DNA from: Chloranthus sessilifolius
Lineage: Eukaryota; Streptophyta; Magnoliopsida; Chloranthales; Chloranthaceae
DNA: 64,000 bases
NCBI GenBank assembly: GCA_021018995.1
Contig: CM037590.1
Coordinates: forward strand, 101,433,097-101,497,096
Direction of reading: 5' to 3'
The translations under genes and the position numbers were made by a program. Shown one piece after another: positions 1-11,871 of this stretch (the first letter of the stretch is position 1; every line of letters begins with the position of its first letter). The notes below the pieces were generated by a model. The model was not told the DNA's origin. It saw only the letters and a list, made by a program, of their open reading frames with translations, and did no database searches.

Positions 1-564
1 AAAAATGGTCCAAACTCAATTTAGGTGTAAAATTTGTGGTCTTATATCTAATAAGGGGGGAAATGGGTGTGTTTGGCTGATGGTTCAAAATTTCGGCCGA
101 AATGCATTGGTTTCGGTGGGGTCTAAAACAATAACTCCAAATTTTCGCCGAAATTACTAAAGTTGCAAATTATTGGCCGATAAGCCGATAATTTGCCTGA
201 AACTGAAATTATGGCCGATATTTTGCTTCTTCGAAAAAAGAAAAAAAAAATCAGTCGAAATTTCAAATTTTCGGTTTTGGGCAAGACCGACACCAAAACG
301 AAAACCGAAATTTTGATCCTTGGTTCGGCTTGGCTCTTTGGGGCCTAAGAGCGGCTCTGGGGCTCCGGCGGGGAGCTTTATGCTCGAAGTGTGTTTTACC
401 AACAAGCACCTCCCCGCCTCATTCATGTGGGCGGGGAGTTGTTTTATGTGAAAAATGAGTTCCCTACCAAAACAGATAAACCATGCTTTGACAGGAAGTA
501 GACAGGGAGCTGGAGTGAGATGGCATGGACCTTGTCCAACGGCACCCAATATCTCTCTCTGTTT
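1..564. other. unassigned flank of the first Copia element
   Basis: No convincing gene is seen. The first 350 bases are AT-rich with scattered cgaaa/ttcgg words. A strong hairpin lies at 409-438, where ctccccgcc pairs with ggcggggag around a short loop. The integrase homology of the next feature starts at about 565. Confidence 0.5.
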
Positions 565-1146
565 TCTAAATATCTTCAACAGTCATTGAGCATCAGTTGG
601 CATGGACTTATCCTCCTCAACAAAAAGTATGACTGAACGAAAGAATAGCTATCTCATGGAGGTTTCTCGTTCCCTTCTGACTTACATGAAGGTTCCCAAA
701 TGCTATTGGTCAATAGCCATATTGACTACTTGTTTTGTTTCTCCCTTAATCGAATGCTTACTAGAATTTCGAACGACAAATCCCTCATTCAAATTCGAAA
801 ACCTATTGAGTCTCTCTTTCATGTCAATCCAAATGCGTTTGTTTGTACTTGTTTCATTCACAACTTGACAACTACTCGTCATAAGTATGATAAATCGAGT
901 TGGTGAAATTTTTGTTGGTTACTCTAGTATGCATAGGGGATATTGATACTATAGTCCCCGTGCACGGATGTTTCATGTTTTTATGGGTGTCACCTTCTTT
1001 AAGGATGTCCCTTATGTCTCACCTGCGTCCTCCACCAGCTCTCCTCCTTGCACTAGCTCTGCTTCCGAGATGTTTGTTCCAGCATCAGTGCGTGTTTTAC
1101 CATTTATGTCTCCTACACTACCTTCGACTTCACCTACCACTTCTAC
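565..1146 (+). pseudogene. Copia integrase core fragment (element A, 5' part)
   Basis: This is a decayed piece of a Ty1/Copia integrase, the enzyme that inserts retrotransposon cDNA. Translation gives TERKNSYLMEVSRSLL and VPKCYW, which match the usual plant Copia integrase stretch after the catalytic glutamate. After a frame change there is NRMLTRI, and near 968-1020 FMGVTFFKDVPYV, which matches the end of the integrase. A Ser/Pro/Thr-rich linker follows and is cut at 1146 by an insertion. At least two frame changes and internal stops make it non-functional. The element continues at 8808. The family assignment is firm; the exact clade is not known. Confidence 0.85.
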
Positions 1147-2369
1147 TGTAACGCCCCAAAATCCTAACATGAATTTTGGAGTCTTACCCTTAAGGACATG
1201 GCTATAAAGGGCTAGTTACACATGACAATGCAGTAAAAAAAATTTGATTTAAATTAAACAAAACTGGAAATTGGTATATCATTCAAAATCCAATATTTTC
1301 AATACCTGATATGCAAAATAATTGTAACTAGATACACTGGAGTCCGCATCAACTACGACTATCTACTCTTCTGACAACATGATTAATACAAAGTAAATCT
1401 TATATGTCATGCTTCACATAAACTATCCTGAAAGGATCCCATTACCCTACCGCTTTCTTTTCCTTTAAGATGAAAGATTCTGTGTAGATAATTAAGGGAT
1501 GAGTGACAATCTACAACTCCGCAAGTCCTACCTCCCTTAATCCTCAGGTTTACTTAATTAGGAAGGAGATAAGACAGGCTGTGCAATACTAATAGAAACA
1601 AGAGTTATAACACATGATCGTCTGATAGCGTAGGGTTAGGAAATACATGAAAGAGCATCAAGAAAACACGTGTCGGCATCACTTGAATGGAAAAAATGCA
1701 TACCATAAGGACAAGATTTAAATTGAAAAGCATAAATATCAACATCATGTGAAAGAAATTTATACCTAACTTTGGGAATCTGTAGATATCAAATTTAATT
1801 ACCATCACATGCAAGTGAATTTTAGTCATGCTATCGCAATCCTTCACTTGACTAGCATCCCTTTTCTTTACTTAAATCAGTAACTTAAATAGTTGAACCA
1901 ACTTATAGCAGTTAGCTAAGAGATAGCTAAAACCATAGTTACATGGCCTTTGCGCATGAATATCAGATGCCCTTATCCCTTTATTGGAAAAGTTCCTCTT
2001 TTAAAAACACTCTTTTAGGGTGTAACATAAAACATGTAGCATGAAATCATGATATTTTCGCACACAAAATATGTAGTCGATAACCAAGGTATTTCATTAC
2101 ATACATTAGGTATTCATGGGGTTTCATGACATGCAACATATAGCACATATGCATGGTGTTTCATCACATAACACATATAGCACATATTCAGGGCATTTCA
2201 TCACATAAACATGAACATATCAGTACTTAAATATGGAGTCTCAAACAACCTAACATTCAACATAACGCGTCCTGTAGGTTTAGCTCATTATAAAGGGAAG
2301 TCTTCAAAAATCAGGTTGTTGGTTAGTCGATCCAAGTGATTTAGGGCTGCATCCAACCAAGGGTCTGAC

Positions 2370-2597
2370 TTGACGTAAACTGATCATGTTCGACAAAAGT
2401 AGGGTTGAAACCAGCCTGACATAACTGGGTTATGATCCACAAAATTAAGGGTGAAACCAGCAAGTCATAACCTAGTAATGTTCTACATGATTACGGCTGT
2501 AACCAGCCAAACATAACCTGTTTATGTCACAATACATATGGCTGAACACAACCTCTCATCGCTAGGTTATATTTCAATGACTAGGAATACAACCAGT
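2370..2597. repeat. 46-bp minisatellite, five units
   Basis: Units of 46 bases start at 2370, 2416, 2462 and 2508, and a shorter fifth unit runs to about 2597. Most end in ...aaccagc and carry a cataac(c/t) core. The copies are diverged. It lies inside the presumed solo LTR. Confidence 0.7.
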
Positions 2598-3194
2598 CAG
2601 CCATAACCTTGTTTGGATTTACTGAATTGGGTTATACTTTCCAAATGTATGGATTGAATCGGCCAGGAATAACTTGGTTATATAAAAATAATAATTAGAG
2701 ATGTAAGTTGCAGGTCGTAGCCACGGTCGAATAGGCCTAACAATAAACTTATGGCTATGTTAAAACTGATGGTTATAGCTGTGGTAAAACTATGATGGAT
2801 TCAACATGATTTTAAATCTAGGGCTTATGATCAAAACACATGGCTGAGAAAAACTGGTTCAAAATCTGAAAACAACTCAGAAAGAGCTTTGAAATAACTA
2901 CTTAAATAAACATGGGAACCAACGGAGAACTTGCCTAGATGTGCTTGGATCCGGAGCTGGAGGAGGGTAGGAGTTGCCCTTCTTCCTTCTTCCTCTTTAT
3001 TAATTAATTTTCTCTCTCATATTATGTCCCTCTTATTGTCACTAGGTTTCTCTTTCCTTCTCTCCTATTTATAGCCATTCCCCCTCCTTCTCACACTCAC
3101 ACATGTCACACATGCCTTACATGCATGCACCACATGTTACGCACATTTCCACCACTTTACACATGCCACCCATTGTTTACATGCATGCTACACA

Positions 3195-3398
3195 TGAGAG
3201 AGTTAATAGAGGAAGAAGAAAGAGAAGAGGAAGAAAGAGCTTAGAAATATTAGGGTTTAGTTGCTAGCTTAGCCCTCTTCCCAAATCATTAACATAAGAT
3301 TATTACATCATAGATTACAACGACATTCAACAATGAAAAGACAATGTTCTACTTACACACACAAAAGTACTAAACACACACCAACTATTATATTTACA
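3195..3398 (-). repeat. left (3') LTR of Copia element B
   Basis: It matches 8074-8291 over its length, for example the aagaagaaagagaagagg block and ccaactattatatttaca at the end. On the minus strand it starts TGTAAATATA directly after the polypurine tract, as a 3' LTR should. Confidence 0.8.
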
Positions 3399-3545
3399 TT
3401 CTCTATCACCAGCACTCCCCTCAAGTTGGGCACTTATATCTATCATGCCCAACTTGGAGGTGAAGTCAAAGTCTCTTCCGCCAACATCCTTAGTGAGAAT
3501 GTCGGTCAGTTGATCTTCAGAACGTACTTGAGGTATGACAATCTC

Positions 3546-4079
3546 CTATGATTCAACCTTCTCCCGGATGAAATGGCAGTCAACTTCAATATTCTTTGTC
3601 CTTTCATGATAGACCGGATTCTCTGCGATATGATGTGCAGCCTCATTGTCGTCATAAAGAATCATAGGCGAGGTAACATGAATTCCCAAATCAGATCGGA
3701 TATGTTTCAACCACATACCCTCACATGCTCCTTGAGACATAGCTCTATGCTCCCCCTCTGCACTAGAGTTGGAGACCACATGTTGTTTCTTCGACCTCCA
3801 TGTCACCAAATTACCGCTAAGAAATATACAATACCCAGTGGTAAATCTCCTATCATCAAGAGATCCTGCCCAATCTGCTTCTGTAAATATCTCAATATCC
3901 AAATGGCCACGATTACTGTACAATAGTCCTCTACCAGGACTCCCTTTCAAGTACCTGAGTGTCCTATAAACCGCATCAAGTTGAGTGTTCCTGCGAGAGT
4001 GCATATATTGGCTCACCACACTCACTGAGTAAGCTATATCAAGGCGAGTCACGATGAGATAGATAAGTTTTCCAACTAA
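3546..4079 (-). pseudogene. Copia RNase H domain (element B)
   Basis: The minus-strand frame reads TRLDIAYSVSVVSQYMHS, then EADWAGSLDDRRFTTGYC, then LYDDNEAAHHIAENPVYHER and IEVDCHFIREK. These are the conserved blocks of Copia RNase H, which removes the RNA template during reverse transcription. It is the longest intact frame of the element (168 codons). It ends just before the polypurine tract. The link to the reverse transcriptase at 4080 is broken by a frame change. Confidence 0.9.
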
Positions 4080-4899
4080 TCACTGATAAGCTCTAGGATC
4101 TTTGAGAGGTTTACCAACCTCTCCATTCAACCTATGATTCTGCTCCATAGGATTCACGGCAGGCTTGCATCCTAACAATCTTCTCTCATGGGGAGGATCC
4201 AAAGTGTAATTTCTTTGTGACAGCACAATCCCCTTCTTGGACCTTCCGACCTCAATAACTAGAACGTACTTTAAAGGGCCCAAATCCTTGATTTCAAAGG
4301 CCCTACAAAGGAGTTATTTTAAACATATTATTTCTTCACTATCATTTGTTGTGATGATAACATCATCCACATACACCAAGATAGATGTAGTATGCACCCC
4401 TTTCTTCACAAACAAGGTGTGATCGTAGTGGCTTCTCTGATATCCATAACCTATCAAAACTTCACTAAACTTCTAAACCAGGCACATGGAGATTGCTTTA
4501 ATCCATAGATGGACTTCTTGAGCTTGCACACTTTCTCAATCTCCCCCTGTTTAACAAAGCCAGGTGGGAGTTCCATATAAATTTCCTCCTTCACATCACC
4601 ATGAAGCAAAGCATTCTTAACATCCAACTGTGACAAGGGTAATCCCTTGTAGGTAGATAAGGATAAGAGGACTCTGATAGTATTTGATCTTGCAACTGGA
4701 GCAAATATTTCTTGATAATCAAACCCTTCAGTCTGAGCGAATCCATTTGATAGCAATCTAGCCATGTATCTTCCACTGAACCATTTGGCATGTATTTCAC
4801 AGTGTACACCCACTTGCATCCCACAACTTTGTTACCCTCAGGTAAGTCCACAATATCCCATGTCTTGTTATGCTCCAAGGCATTCATCTCCTGAATCAT
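4080..4899 (-). pseudogene. Copia reverse transcriptase (element B)
   Basis: The minus strand shows, in order, EMNALEHNKTWDIVDLPEG, GCKWVYTVKY, a frame change, GFAQTEGFDYQEIFAPVAR, QLDVKNALLHGD, YMELPPGF and YGLKQSP, the standard Copia reverse transcriptase blocks. The catalytic YVDD box is read at 4362-4373 between two open stretches, and GPLKYVLVIEVGRSKKGI follows at about 4280. The polymerase copies element RNA into DNA. At least three frame changes separate the blocks, so no active enzyme is made. Confidence 0.9.
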
Positions 4900-6030
4900 A
4901 GCTTATTTCCACAGTGGTTGAGACAAAGCACTAGAAACAGTGGTTGGAATAGTAATAGAATCCAAAGAAGACACAAAGGAAAAATGAGAAGCAAACATAC
5001 CTTTATAAGAGAAGAATTTTTTAATAGGATATATCGTACCTTTTCGTTGAGCAATGGAAAGGTCACGATCAATAGGAGGATTTGCCTCGAGAAAAGGTGT
5101 ATTGTCAATGGCCATGGAGAGAGGCTCTTGCTACACTTTTGTGTCTTGAGGTGTAGGCTCCTGTTGAGCCTGAGCTTTCTTAAACTTCATCCTCACAAAG
5201 ACTTTCCCTTTTCCATATCTATCAAATTGAGGTTGCTCTTCTATAGTCTCTTGTCTTTCCTTCTCTTGATCTTCTTTCGCATCCACCACGAAGGGAAGTA
5301 CACTAGGAATTTCTTTTCTTATCTCTTTCTCCCCATGAAATTTAGTGAAGGGAGTATCCTCGAAAAATGTGGCATCCATAGACACAAATCTCCTCGTGAG
5401 GGGATCATACAGCTTATACCCATTCTATGATGGAGGATATCCAACAAAGAAACATTGGACAGCTTTGGGATCTAATTTGTCACGATTAATTTCAGGTATT
5501 TGAGCAAAGGCTACACAACCAAAGACTCTAGGAGGAATAGGAAAAAGAGGTTTTGAAGGGGTTACATGCTTTAAGGGGCCCTGAAAAACATGTGTAGGCA
5601 TTCAATTTATGAGAAAACATGTTGGGAGCACCCCTTCACTCTACAAATAACTTAGAACATTCCTTCCAATCAATAGGGCCCGAGCTTTCCAGAGGTGGAG
5701 GTTCTTCCTTTCGGCTACCCCATTTTGCTAAGGGACTACGGACATGATGTCTGCCACTCAATCCCGTGGTTTTCTAAGTAGGACTGGAGTAGATGAGAAG
5801 AATACTCCCCGCCATTATCAGAACGAAGGGACTTTATAGTGACATTGAATTGATTTTGAATGAGTTTATGTAAACCGAAAAATAGAAGCAACTTCATCTT
5901 TGGTCTTCATCAGGCATAATCATTAATATAGATACGAAATAACAAAACCCAAGTATTGAGGTGGTTGGAGATGGTCCCCACACATCATAGTGAATGACTA
6001 CAAAGAGACTAATACTCTGACTATCACTAG
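4900..6030 (-). pseudogene. Copia integrase (element B)
   Basis: On the minus strand, NGVAERKE (near 5715-5740) is the end of the catalytic core. FVGYPPS.NGYKLYDP (about 5400-5455) and DATFFEDTPF (about 5340-5385) are the usual C-terminal blocks. A charged linker rich in Lys, Glu and Gln follows to 5131. Several stops and frame changes are present. It lies between protease and reverse transcriptase, the Copia gene order, which separates it from gypsy elements, where integrase comes last. Confidence 0.8.
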
Positions 6031-6640
6031 GAGGATAGGACACTTTGAGTGTGGTTCAAGAGTTCACACACTTCACACTTGAAGGGGATATTCTCAGCTG
6101 CCTGGAACTTTTCAGGGAATAAAATCTTTAGTTGTGGTAGAGGCACATGACCACAATGCGCATGCCACAATTCAATCTCTCCAATGGATGCGATTGCAAT
6201 AGCTACAGATTTCTGAATCTTCTTATTGTTATGTTGTCTTTGTTCTTCAAATATGTAGAGCCCTCTATCTTCTCAACCACAACCAATGACCTTTCTCGTT
6301 GATAGATCCTGAAAGACACAATAAGGGAAGAAGTTAACACTGCAGTTTTGATTTTTAACTAGGCTACTAACAGATAAAATATTGATCAGACATTTTTGAA
6401 ACGAATAAAGTGGAGAGTACAGGGAAAGAACCAGCTTGGAGGGTTCTTCTACCAGTAGTAGGAACAAGAGAACCATCTGGAACACAGATATAAGATTGAC
6501 TAGGCATGGGAGATGAAATTTGGAACAAAGAGGACATGCCTGTCATATGATTAGTGGCACCAGAATCGACAATCCAAGTGATGCCAGGAGAACTGCAGAC
6601 ATGAGCGGCACCAGTAACATCGGTTTAACAACCAAAAATC
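6031..6640 (-). pseudogene. Copia protease and pre-integrase segment (element B)
   Basis: The minus strand carries GITWIVDSGATNHMTGMSSL at about 6527-6590, the Copia aspartic protease active site (DSG). VPDGSLVPT follows. A pre-integrase zinc-binding segment is seen at about 6050-6170, with HCGHVPLPQLKILFPEKF and FKCEVCE. Stops interrupt the stretch. Protease cuts the element polyprotein. Confidence 0.8.
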
Positions 6641-8061
6641 TTGTATCTATTGTTCAATTCCTTCATAGAATGTTTTTGCCACCATTCACAAATTGTTTTT
6701 CCTCCATAGATGAGATACCTCAATACAAATAGAGGGTAATCCTTCCAACCACGGTAAAAAACAGAGATCGCCCTTCCATAATAGAAGGATTCAAGGATTC
6801 AAGCAGGCCCGTTACCTACTAGATATACCTTCGGTCAATAGACCTTCTTTGGTACTGAGTAGGGTGATCTTTTCATGTCCAACACCAACGCCAAAGGGCA
6901 CGGATGTACCAGCTACTGGGATCAAAGGGAAAAAAAGGAAAAGCAAGAGGTGCTGATTCACCACACATACATCACAAATAATCAGTCACATTGACAACGT
7001 TGCAGCGAAAAAAAATTCTGCTCACAAAACGCAGTTCCACAACCCACTCCAAATTCCTGCACAACCCAAAACCAGGTTGCAAACAAATTCCTGCACACAA
7101 ATATGGGATCCACAACTCACTGCCAAGCCACTACCACAGGGCTGCAAATAATAATTCTGAGGACAAAAATCAGGTTACACAACCCCTACAAGATTCTATA
7201 ATTTTAAGGCAGCTTCACAGCTGCAAAAACGAATTCTGCTCTCAAAATTGGGTTACACAACAACAAAAAACAGCAACCTCCAAAGGGGGGAAAAATCAAA
7301 TCTGAGCACAAAATTGGGTTCCCCGACACCCAGTAATTCAACAACCACCTCTTCACAACTTCCAGCCACATTACACCATCCTTATCATAGAACTCAGTAA
7401 ATAACCCATACTGATAATCGAAAAACTTACCAAAAAAAGCAATGTAAGAATCACATGGTGTAAGAAACTTTTAGAAAACTCATTAAGGTAGAAAAAATTT
7501 TACAATCTAAAGAGTAAGGGGTTGATCTATAGTTTTCCAGCGAGTTCTGAGGGTTCCGGTGACATATGGAGGATCCCGACGGGTTTCCAAGGTGTTCCGG
7601 CGAGGTTTCTGACCATTCCAGTGACTTTTGCCCACTCAGGTTCACGGTCCAAGCTTCCCGGCGAGGTTGCAGGCATTTCCAGCAACCCAAGATCACTCCC
7701 GACGACACAGAGGTCCACAAACTTATTTCTCGTGCTCTAGAGGCATCGAAATCACAAACCAGCGAGGTTTCGATGCCTCACATACCCTATAGTGGGGATC
7801 TGATGTGTTGTTAAGAAACCCTAGGGTTTCCGAAACCTTCGTGGACTATCGGGGAAGATGAAGTACGAGGAGGAAGATGATGCTCAAACTACATCTTCCG
7901 ATCTTCAAATCAACTTACTCCAGAAGGGAAAAATGCTCAGGATAAAGTTCCAACCAAACCAAAACCCTAGTTTTTTTAGCGGATTCCGGACACCTTCGGC
8001 GACTGTTGATGTCAGCATGACGTCAGCAACTTGTCGATGATGTCAGCAATCGCGATGCGCA
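6641..8061 (-). other. leader and lost gag region of Copia element B
   Basis: Between the protease and the primer site no Copia capsid or zinc knuckle could be read. The stretch at 7500-7900 is full of short overlapping open frames on both strands, which is typical of untranslated leader sequence. On the minus strand it resembles a transcribed leader, including ...gaaaccctagggtttc... near 7815-7835. Confidence 0.4.
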
Positions 8062-8073
8062 ATTTTATACCAA
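8062..8073 (-). promoter_or_regulatory. primer binding site of Copia element B
   Basis: On the minus strand TGGTATAA follows the LTR directly. The usual plant Copia site is TGGTATCAGAGC (initiator tRNA-Met), so this one is degenerate. Confidence 0.5.
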
Positions 8074-8291
8074 GTTAATTAGTAGACGAAGAAGAAAGAG
8101 AAGAGGAAGAAAGAGGTTAGAGAAATTAGGGTTGAGTTGCCAGCTTAACCCTCTTCCCAATTCATCAACAAAATGTGGCCTACTATCATTACATCACAGA
8201 TTACAAGGACATTAAACAATGAAAAGAATATGTTCTACTTACTCATATACACACACAAAAGTACCAAACACAACCAACTATTATATTTACA
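8074..8291 (-). repeat. right (5') LTR of Copia element B
   Basis: It is the partner of 3195-3398 and carries the same aagaagaaagagaagagg and aatgaaaagaa...tgttctacttac blocks. It ends on the plus strand at tatttaca (8291). Confidence 0.8.
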
Positions 8292-8807
8292 TACCACACA
8301 TGCATGTTATACATGTCACTCACTTTCACATACTACACCTGCATTACCTGAATGCTACACATGTCACTACTCATTTTCATATCCTTCTTCACTTACACAT
8401 GGCACACATGTAGCACAATACTTCTCACACACCACTCTTCTCATGCACACCTCATACTAGATGCACCCCATCTTATGAACGGAGTTGCACACAACGTACA
8501 CTACTTTTCCTCAAGTACATCACATACTAACTGCACACCATTTTTATTAATGGTTGCACACACATTCTTTTATTTTTATGAAATTGCCCTTAATATTTTT
8601 CGAAATACGAAAAACTGCCCCCTGATAAAATTATCATTTTGCCCTTCCCCTTTTATCAAAATTACCAAACTGCCCATAGGGAAAATTTTACACCAAATGC
8701 ACCAGGAAAATACAGAGAAAAATCTTAAAGTGTTTTTAACATTAACTTAGGAAAGGAAAACACTTTTTTATCCTATATATCATGTCTCAAAATTTCAGGA
8801 TATTAAA

Positions 8808-8924
8808 TCTACCATTCCACCATCAGCTCCTTTTCCCACCTCTTTTATTTCTCCTTCCATACCCTTCTCCTATTTTTTATCCTTCAAGACCACTTGATCC
8901 CTCTCAAGATCTCAAACAACTTCT

Positions 8925-8993
<69 letters not shown>

Positions 8994-10165
8994 CATTGAC
9001 CTCCATTGCACCACCATCCTCTGCCTTGACTTTAGGTACTGATCACACTTCAAGTGATGATGTTTTCCTCCTATCACCTCCTCCTCTCCTGATCCCTTGG
9101 ATTTGCCTATAGCTCTAAGAAAAGGCAAACATAGTTTTGATATATGATTACATAGTGTGTATCATATCAGGCTCTTTCTCATTCTTATCAAGCCTATCTT
9201 GTCGGGATTGTTGTTGTTACCATTCCTCGAACTCTTCACGGAGCTCTGAAGCACACAAAGTGGAAAACAACCATGAAAGCTTAGATGGCTGCTTTTTAGG
9301 AGAATCAAAATTGGACTCTGGTTCTTCCCCATTCATATAAAAAGATTGTTGATTGTATGAACATTTACAGTTATGCATCAATCCAATGGTAGTGTTGAGC
9401 GAAATAATGTTCGATTAGTGGCCAAAAGTTTCACTCAAACTCATGGGATTGAGTATACAAATACTTTTGCTCTCTGTTCTCGTCTATCATTGCTAATCAA
9501 CGTTGGCCAGTTTATCAGCTTTATGCAAAGAACGCATTTCTTGATGGTCATCTTACTGAGAGGGATCGAACGAAATTTTGATCCATGGTTTGTATGCATC
9601 TTTCTTATGGGTTTCAACTTGAGGAGTGGGGGAAAATTTGTAAGCTCAAGAAGGCAATTTATGGCCTTAAGTAGTCTCCCTGTGCTTGGTTTCAGCCATT
9701 CAACAGTATACTCTTCACTATTGGATTTGGCCGATGTCATTCGGGTCATACAGTTTTCGTTCAGTCTAGCTCAGTGGGGCAAACTATTATACTTATGCTG
9801 ACAATGTCATAGAGACTTGAGATGACAACTTCTACTGCCAAGTGTAAGCAGGAAATTGCCCAGATATTTGATATAAGAATTTGGGGCTGCTTCAGTATTT
9901 CTTAGGCATTGAAGTTGCTCATTCTTCTCAAAGCATCTTCATATCACAGTGGAAGCATGCTCTTGATTTAATATGTGATATTGGTACGTTGGATTGTCAT
10001 CCATCTTGCTCTCCTACGGACCACAATCACTCTTCCATGCTGAGGAGGGTTATCTTCCTGATCTAGGCTCCAATCATAGACTTGTTGGACGTATCATATA
10101 TCATACTCTGACTTGGCTTGATATATCTTATGCAGGTAGTGGTGTCAGTCAGTTCATGCAATGAT
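8808..10165 (+). pseudogene. Copia linker, reverse transcriptase and RNase H start (element A, 3' part)
   Basis: This continues the Copia frame cut at 1146. It starts with the Ser/Pro-rich linker, which is broken by an AT microsatellite, then LPIALRKGK near 9105-9130. The polymerase blocks are TIPRTLHGALKHTKWKTTMK (about 9215-9280), NGSVERNNVRLVAKSFTQTH (about 9380-9440), IEYTNTFA, LLQYFLGIEVAHSSQSIFIS (about 9884-9945) and a final SQFM near 10150. The catalytic YxDD box reads YADN at 9794-9805, so a metal-binding Asp is lost. Many frameshifts are present. Homology stops at about 10165, before most of RNase H and any LTR. Confidence 0.85.
8937..8991. repeat. (AT)n microsatellite
   Basis: About 55 bases of pure AT dinucleotide lie inside the decayed linker of Copia element A. 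Confidence 0.98.
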
Positions 10166-10378
10166 GTCAAAAGTCGTAGGCAGAATCCGAGGTGGAAAAC
10201 CCCTTGGAGCCTAGCAGGGCCTAGGCGTCAAGAAAACAGCTAATGCTTCATTTTTTATAAATTTTGGAGCATATTATCCATAGTTTATGAAAAAATAATA
10301 AATTTTCCAATAAGCTAATATAAGTAAACATTTGAATTTATGATCGTCAATTTTACGAAACTAAGGAGTAACAAAAAT
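10166..10378. other. unassigned AT-rich stretch
   Basis: No gene or known repeat end is seen. This lies just beyond the break of Copia element A. Confidence 0.4.
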
Positions 10379-10850
10379 AGAGAGAGAGAGAGAGAGAACA
10401 GCACCAGCAGGTCAATTACTGCCAAAATAGTAAACCTGTTGGAGGTGCACATCTATTTATGAGAACCCAAATCAGCGAAAGTATGCCTCTGACCTTTCAC
10501 TGATTTGATGCTAAAAAAAAGGCCATTACCCAGTGTTGGTCCTGTAAGTGCGGGTGCTGGGACGGGTGGACAGGATACAGACCTAACCTTGGTTTTTTAC
10601 ATAAAGCGGCTGTTCTCCGGACTCAAGCCCGCAGCTTCACACTTGACAACCCAAGCCTTTTACCGTTGCACCAAGCAATGGACTGATTTGGCGCTGAGTA
10701 TATGTAGAACATGTGCACATATAACAGCAAGGGAGAGAGAAAGAGAATGACGGGAAGCAGCAACAGGTCAATTTACCGCCAAAATAGTCTACTTATGAGT
10801 ACAAAAATCAGTGAAAGTATGTCTTTGATCTTTCACTGATTTGGGGCTGC
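10379..10850. repeat. diverged tandem duplication, one copy split by a SINE
   Basis: Unit 1 (about 10379-10512) and unit 2 (about 10730-10850) both start with a GA microsatellite. They share caggtcaatt, the gccaaaatagt block, atcag(c/t)gaaagtatg and ctttcactgatttg. The Au SINE sits at the end of unit 1. Confidence 0.7.
10513..10680 (-). mobile_element. Au-type SINE (minus strand)
   Basis: On the minus strand it starts GCTTGGTGCAACGGTAAA, the tRNA-derived A-box region typical of Au SINEs. GGGCTTGAGTCCGG (B box) follows, then GGAGAACAGCCGC, AGGTTAGGTCTG and a terminal CACTGGGTAATGGCC with a run of eight T, the known Au 3' end. Near-identical flanks, actgatttgatgct (10499-10512) and actgatttggcgct (10682-10695), look like the target duplication. 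SINEs are RNA polymerase III units that depend on LINE enzymes. Confidence 0.85.
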
Positions 10851-11871
10851 AAACATGGCAAAGAAAGAAAAATCTGTGTACTTATATTTCTGGGCACAAA
10901 ATCGGAATCCATGAATAATAAAAAAAATATGTGCACATCCTATATTAATCCATGAATAAATAAATAAATTGTGTACATCTTATTTAACACACACACACAG
11001 AACAACCAGCAATGAGGTCAATCGACAACCATTTTATTGTCCCAACATGTTTTATCTGTTCATTTTTTGGCGCTTGTAGGCTCTTACTCACACAGTACAA
11101 AGCTAATTGATGCAACAAGGTTGAAACAAAACTTGATGATGGCCTCATGCACCACATAACCACATGCCACCAAAATGGTACCATGTGTGCAGAGTTAATG
11201 ACCCAGTTACCAGTGTTGTTCACTGGGTTGGTTACCTAATACCAGCTTTAGGAAAATAAATTGTGATGTTTCAAATGGATACTTCAGAAGTTAACTCAAG
11301 AAGTGGCAGAGATAAAAATAGCAAAGATCCCTTGAGCAGGCATTTACCATTATTTTCTTGTAGATAAGGAAAAACCATCAATCTTCATAATTGGATTATT
11401 GTGTTGATAGGTATTGATTGTAGATATCTTAAGCCATCAATCTCAAAAATTAATCGCCCCTGCTTGATAAAAGACCAGAATAAAGGGGGATCAAGTAGAG
11501 GTTTTTAGATGTAGTCATCTTGCATTTATTTATTGCTTTTGTTGCACTCTAGTAAGATGTGTTTAGTTTTCCACACAACAAAAAAATTACAGAAAAGAAA
11601 GCGCTTTGGCACCGATCTCATGCCCTCGGATGTCACCTAGCTTGTCTCTGGATTCCATCATGAACTAACCAGTGTCCTCTTAGATAATAGTAACTAGATT
11701 TTTATCATATGGGACCTAATTTCATCCTTCATCATAACAGCCAATGACACATTCATCATATAAATTTAAAAATTTGCAATTAAAAAAAAACACAGTCAAA
11801 ATTTAGAGTGTTTTTGTTTATTTTTTTGCACATTAAAATAAAAATTTTGACCGTGTGTTTTCGCACCTCAC
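10851..11871. other. region downstream of CSC1-like exon 2, no exon found
   Basis: This would be the next intron of the minus-strand CSC1-like gene. I searched for the expected third exon (a block like LWxHF) and found none. It holds short AT-rich stretches and tgtgcacat words at 10927-10980. No repeat family was recognised. Confidence 0.4.

Larger units (their letters stand above)
3195..8291 (-). mobile_element. Copia retrotransposon element B (minus strand)
   Basis: A Ty1/Copia element of about 5.1 kb with short LTRs (about 204 and 218 bp). On the minus strand the order is LTR, primer site TGGTATAA at 8065-8072, long leader, protease, integrase, reverse transcriptase, RNase H, polypurine tract (GAGGGGAG, 3415-3425) and LTR. 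Capsid coding is not recognisable between about 6735 and 8060. Frameshifts and stops throughout show that it is dead. Target duplications are not clear, because the flanks consist of repeated acatgc words. Confidence 0.85.
1147..8807. mobile_element. LTR-like insertion splitting Copia element A (itself split by Copia element B)
   Basis: The insertion begins TGTAACGCCCC, a common start for plant gypsy LTRs. It is flanked by tctac at 1142-1146 and again at 8808-8812. Removing it and one tctac rejoins the Ser/Pro/Thr-rich linker of Copia element A in one reading frame, which supports these boundaries. Without the nested Copia copy (about 3195-8291) it is roughly 2.5 kb and has no reading frame of note, so a solo LTR is the simplest reading. 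Its right end (attaaa) is not a canonical CA, so the end may be eroded. It holds a 46-bp minisatellite and a stretch rich in acatgc/cacatg words on both sides of the nested element. Confidence 0.65.

Noticed and set aside
2370..2597. CRISPR-like array
   Set aside because: The repeats are diverged, directly adjacent, without unique spacers and in plant DNA. This is a minisatellite.
7451..8040. Cluster of overlapping short frames
   Set aside because: No motif is seen. It lies in the leader of the minus-strand Copia element.
8782..9128. Frames with long Ile-Tyr repeats on both strands
   Set aside because: They translate the AT microsatellite. The same holds for 22912-23232.
10984..11223. Minus-strand frame considered as exon 3 of the CSC1-like gene
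   Set aside because: It lacks the expected LWxHF block and suitable splice sites in phase.
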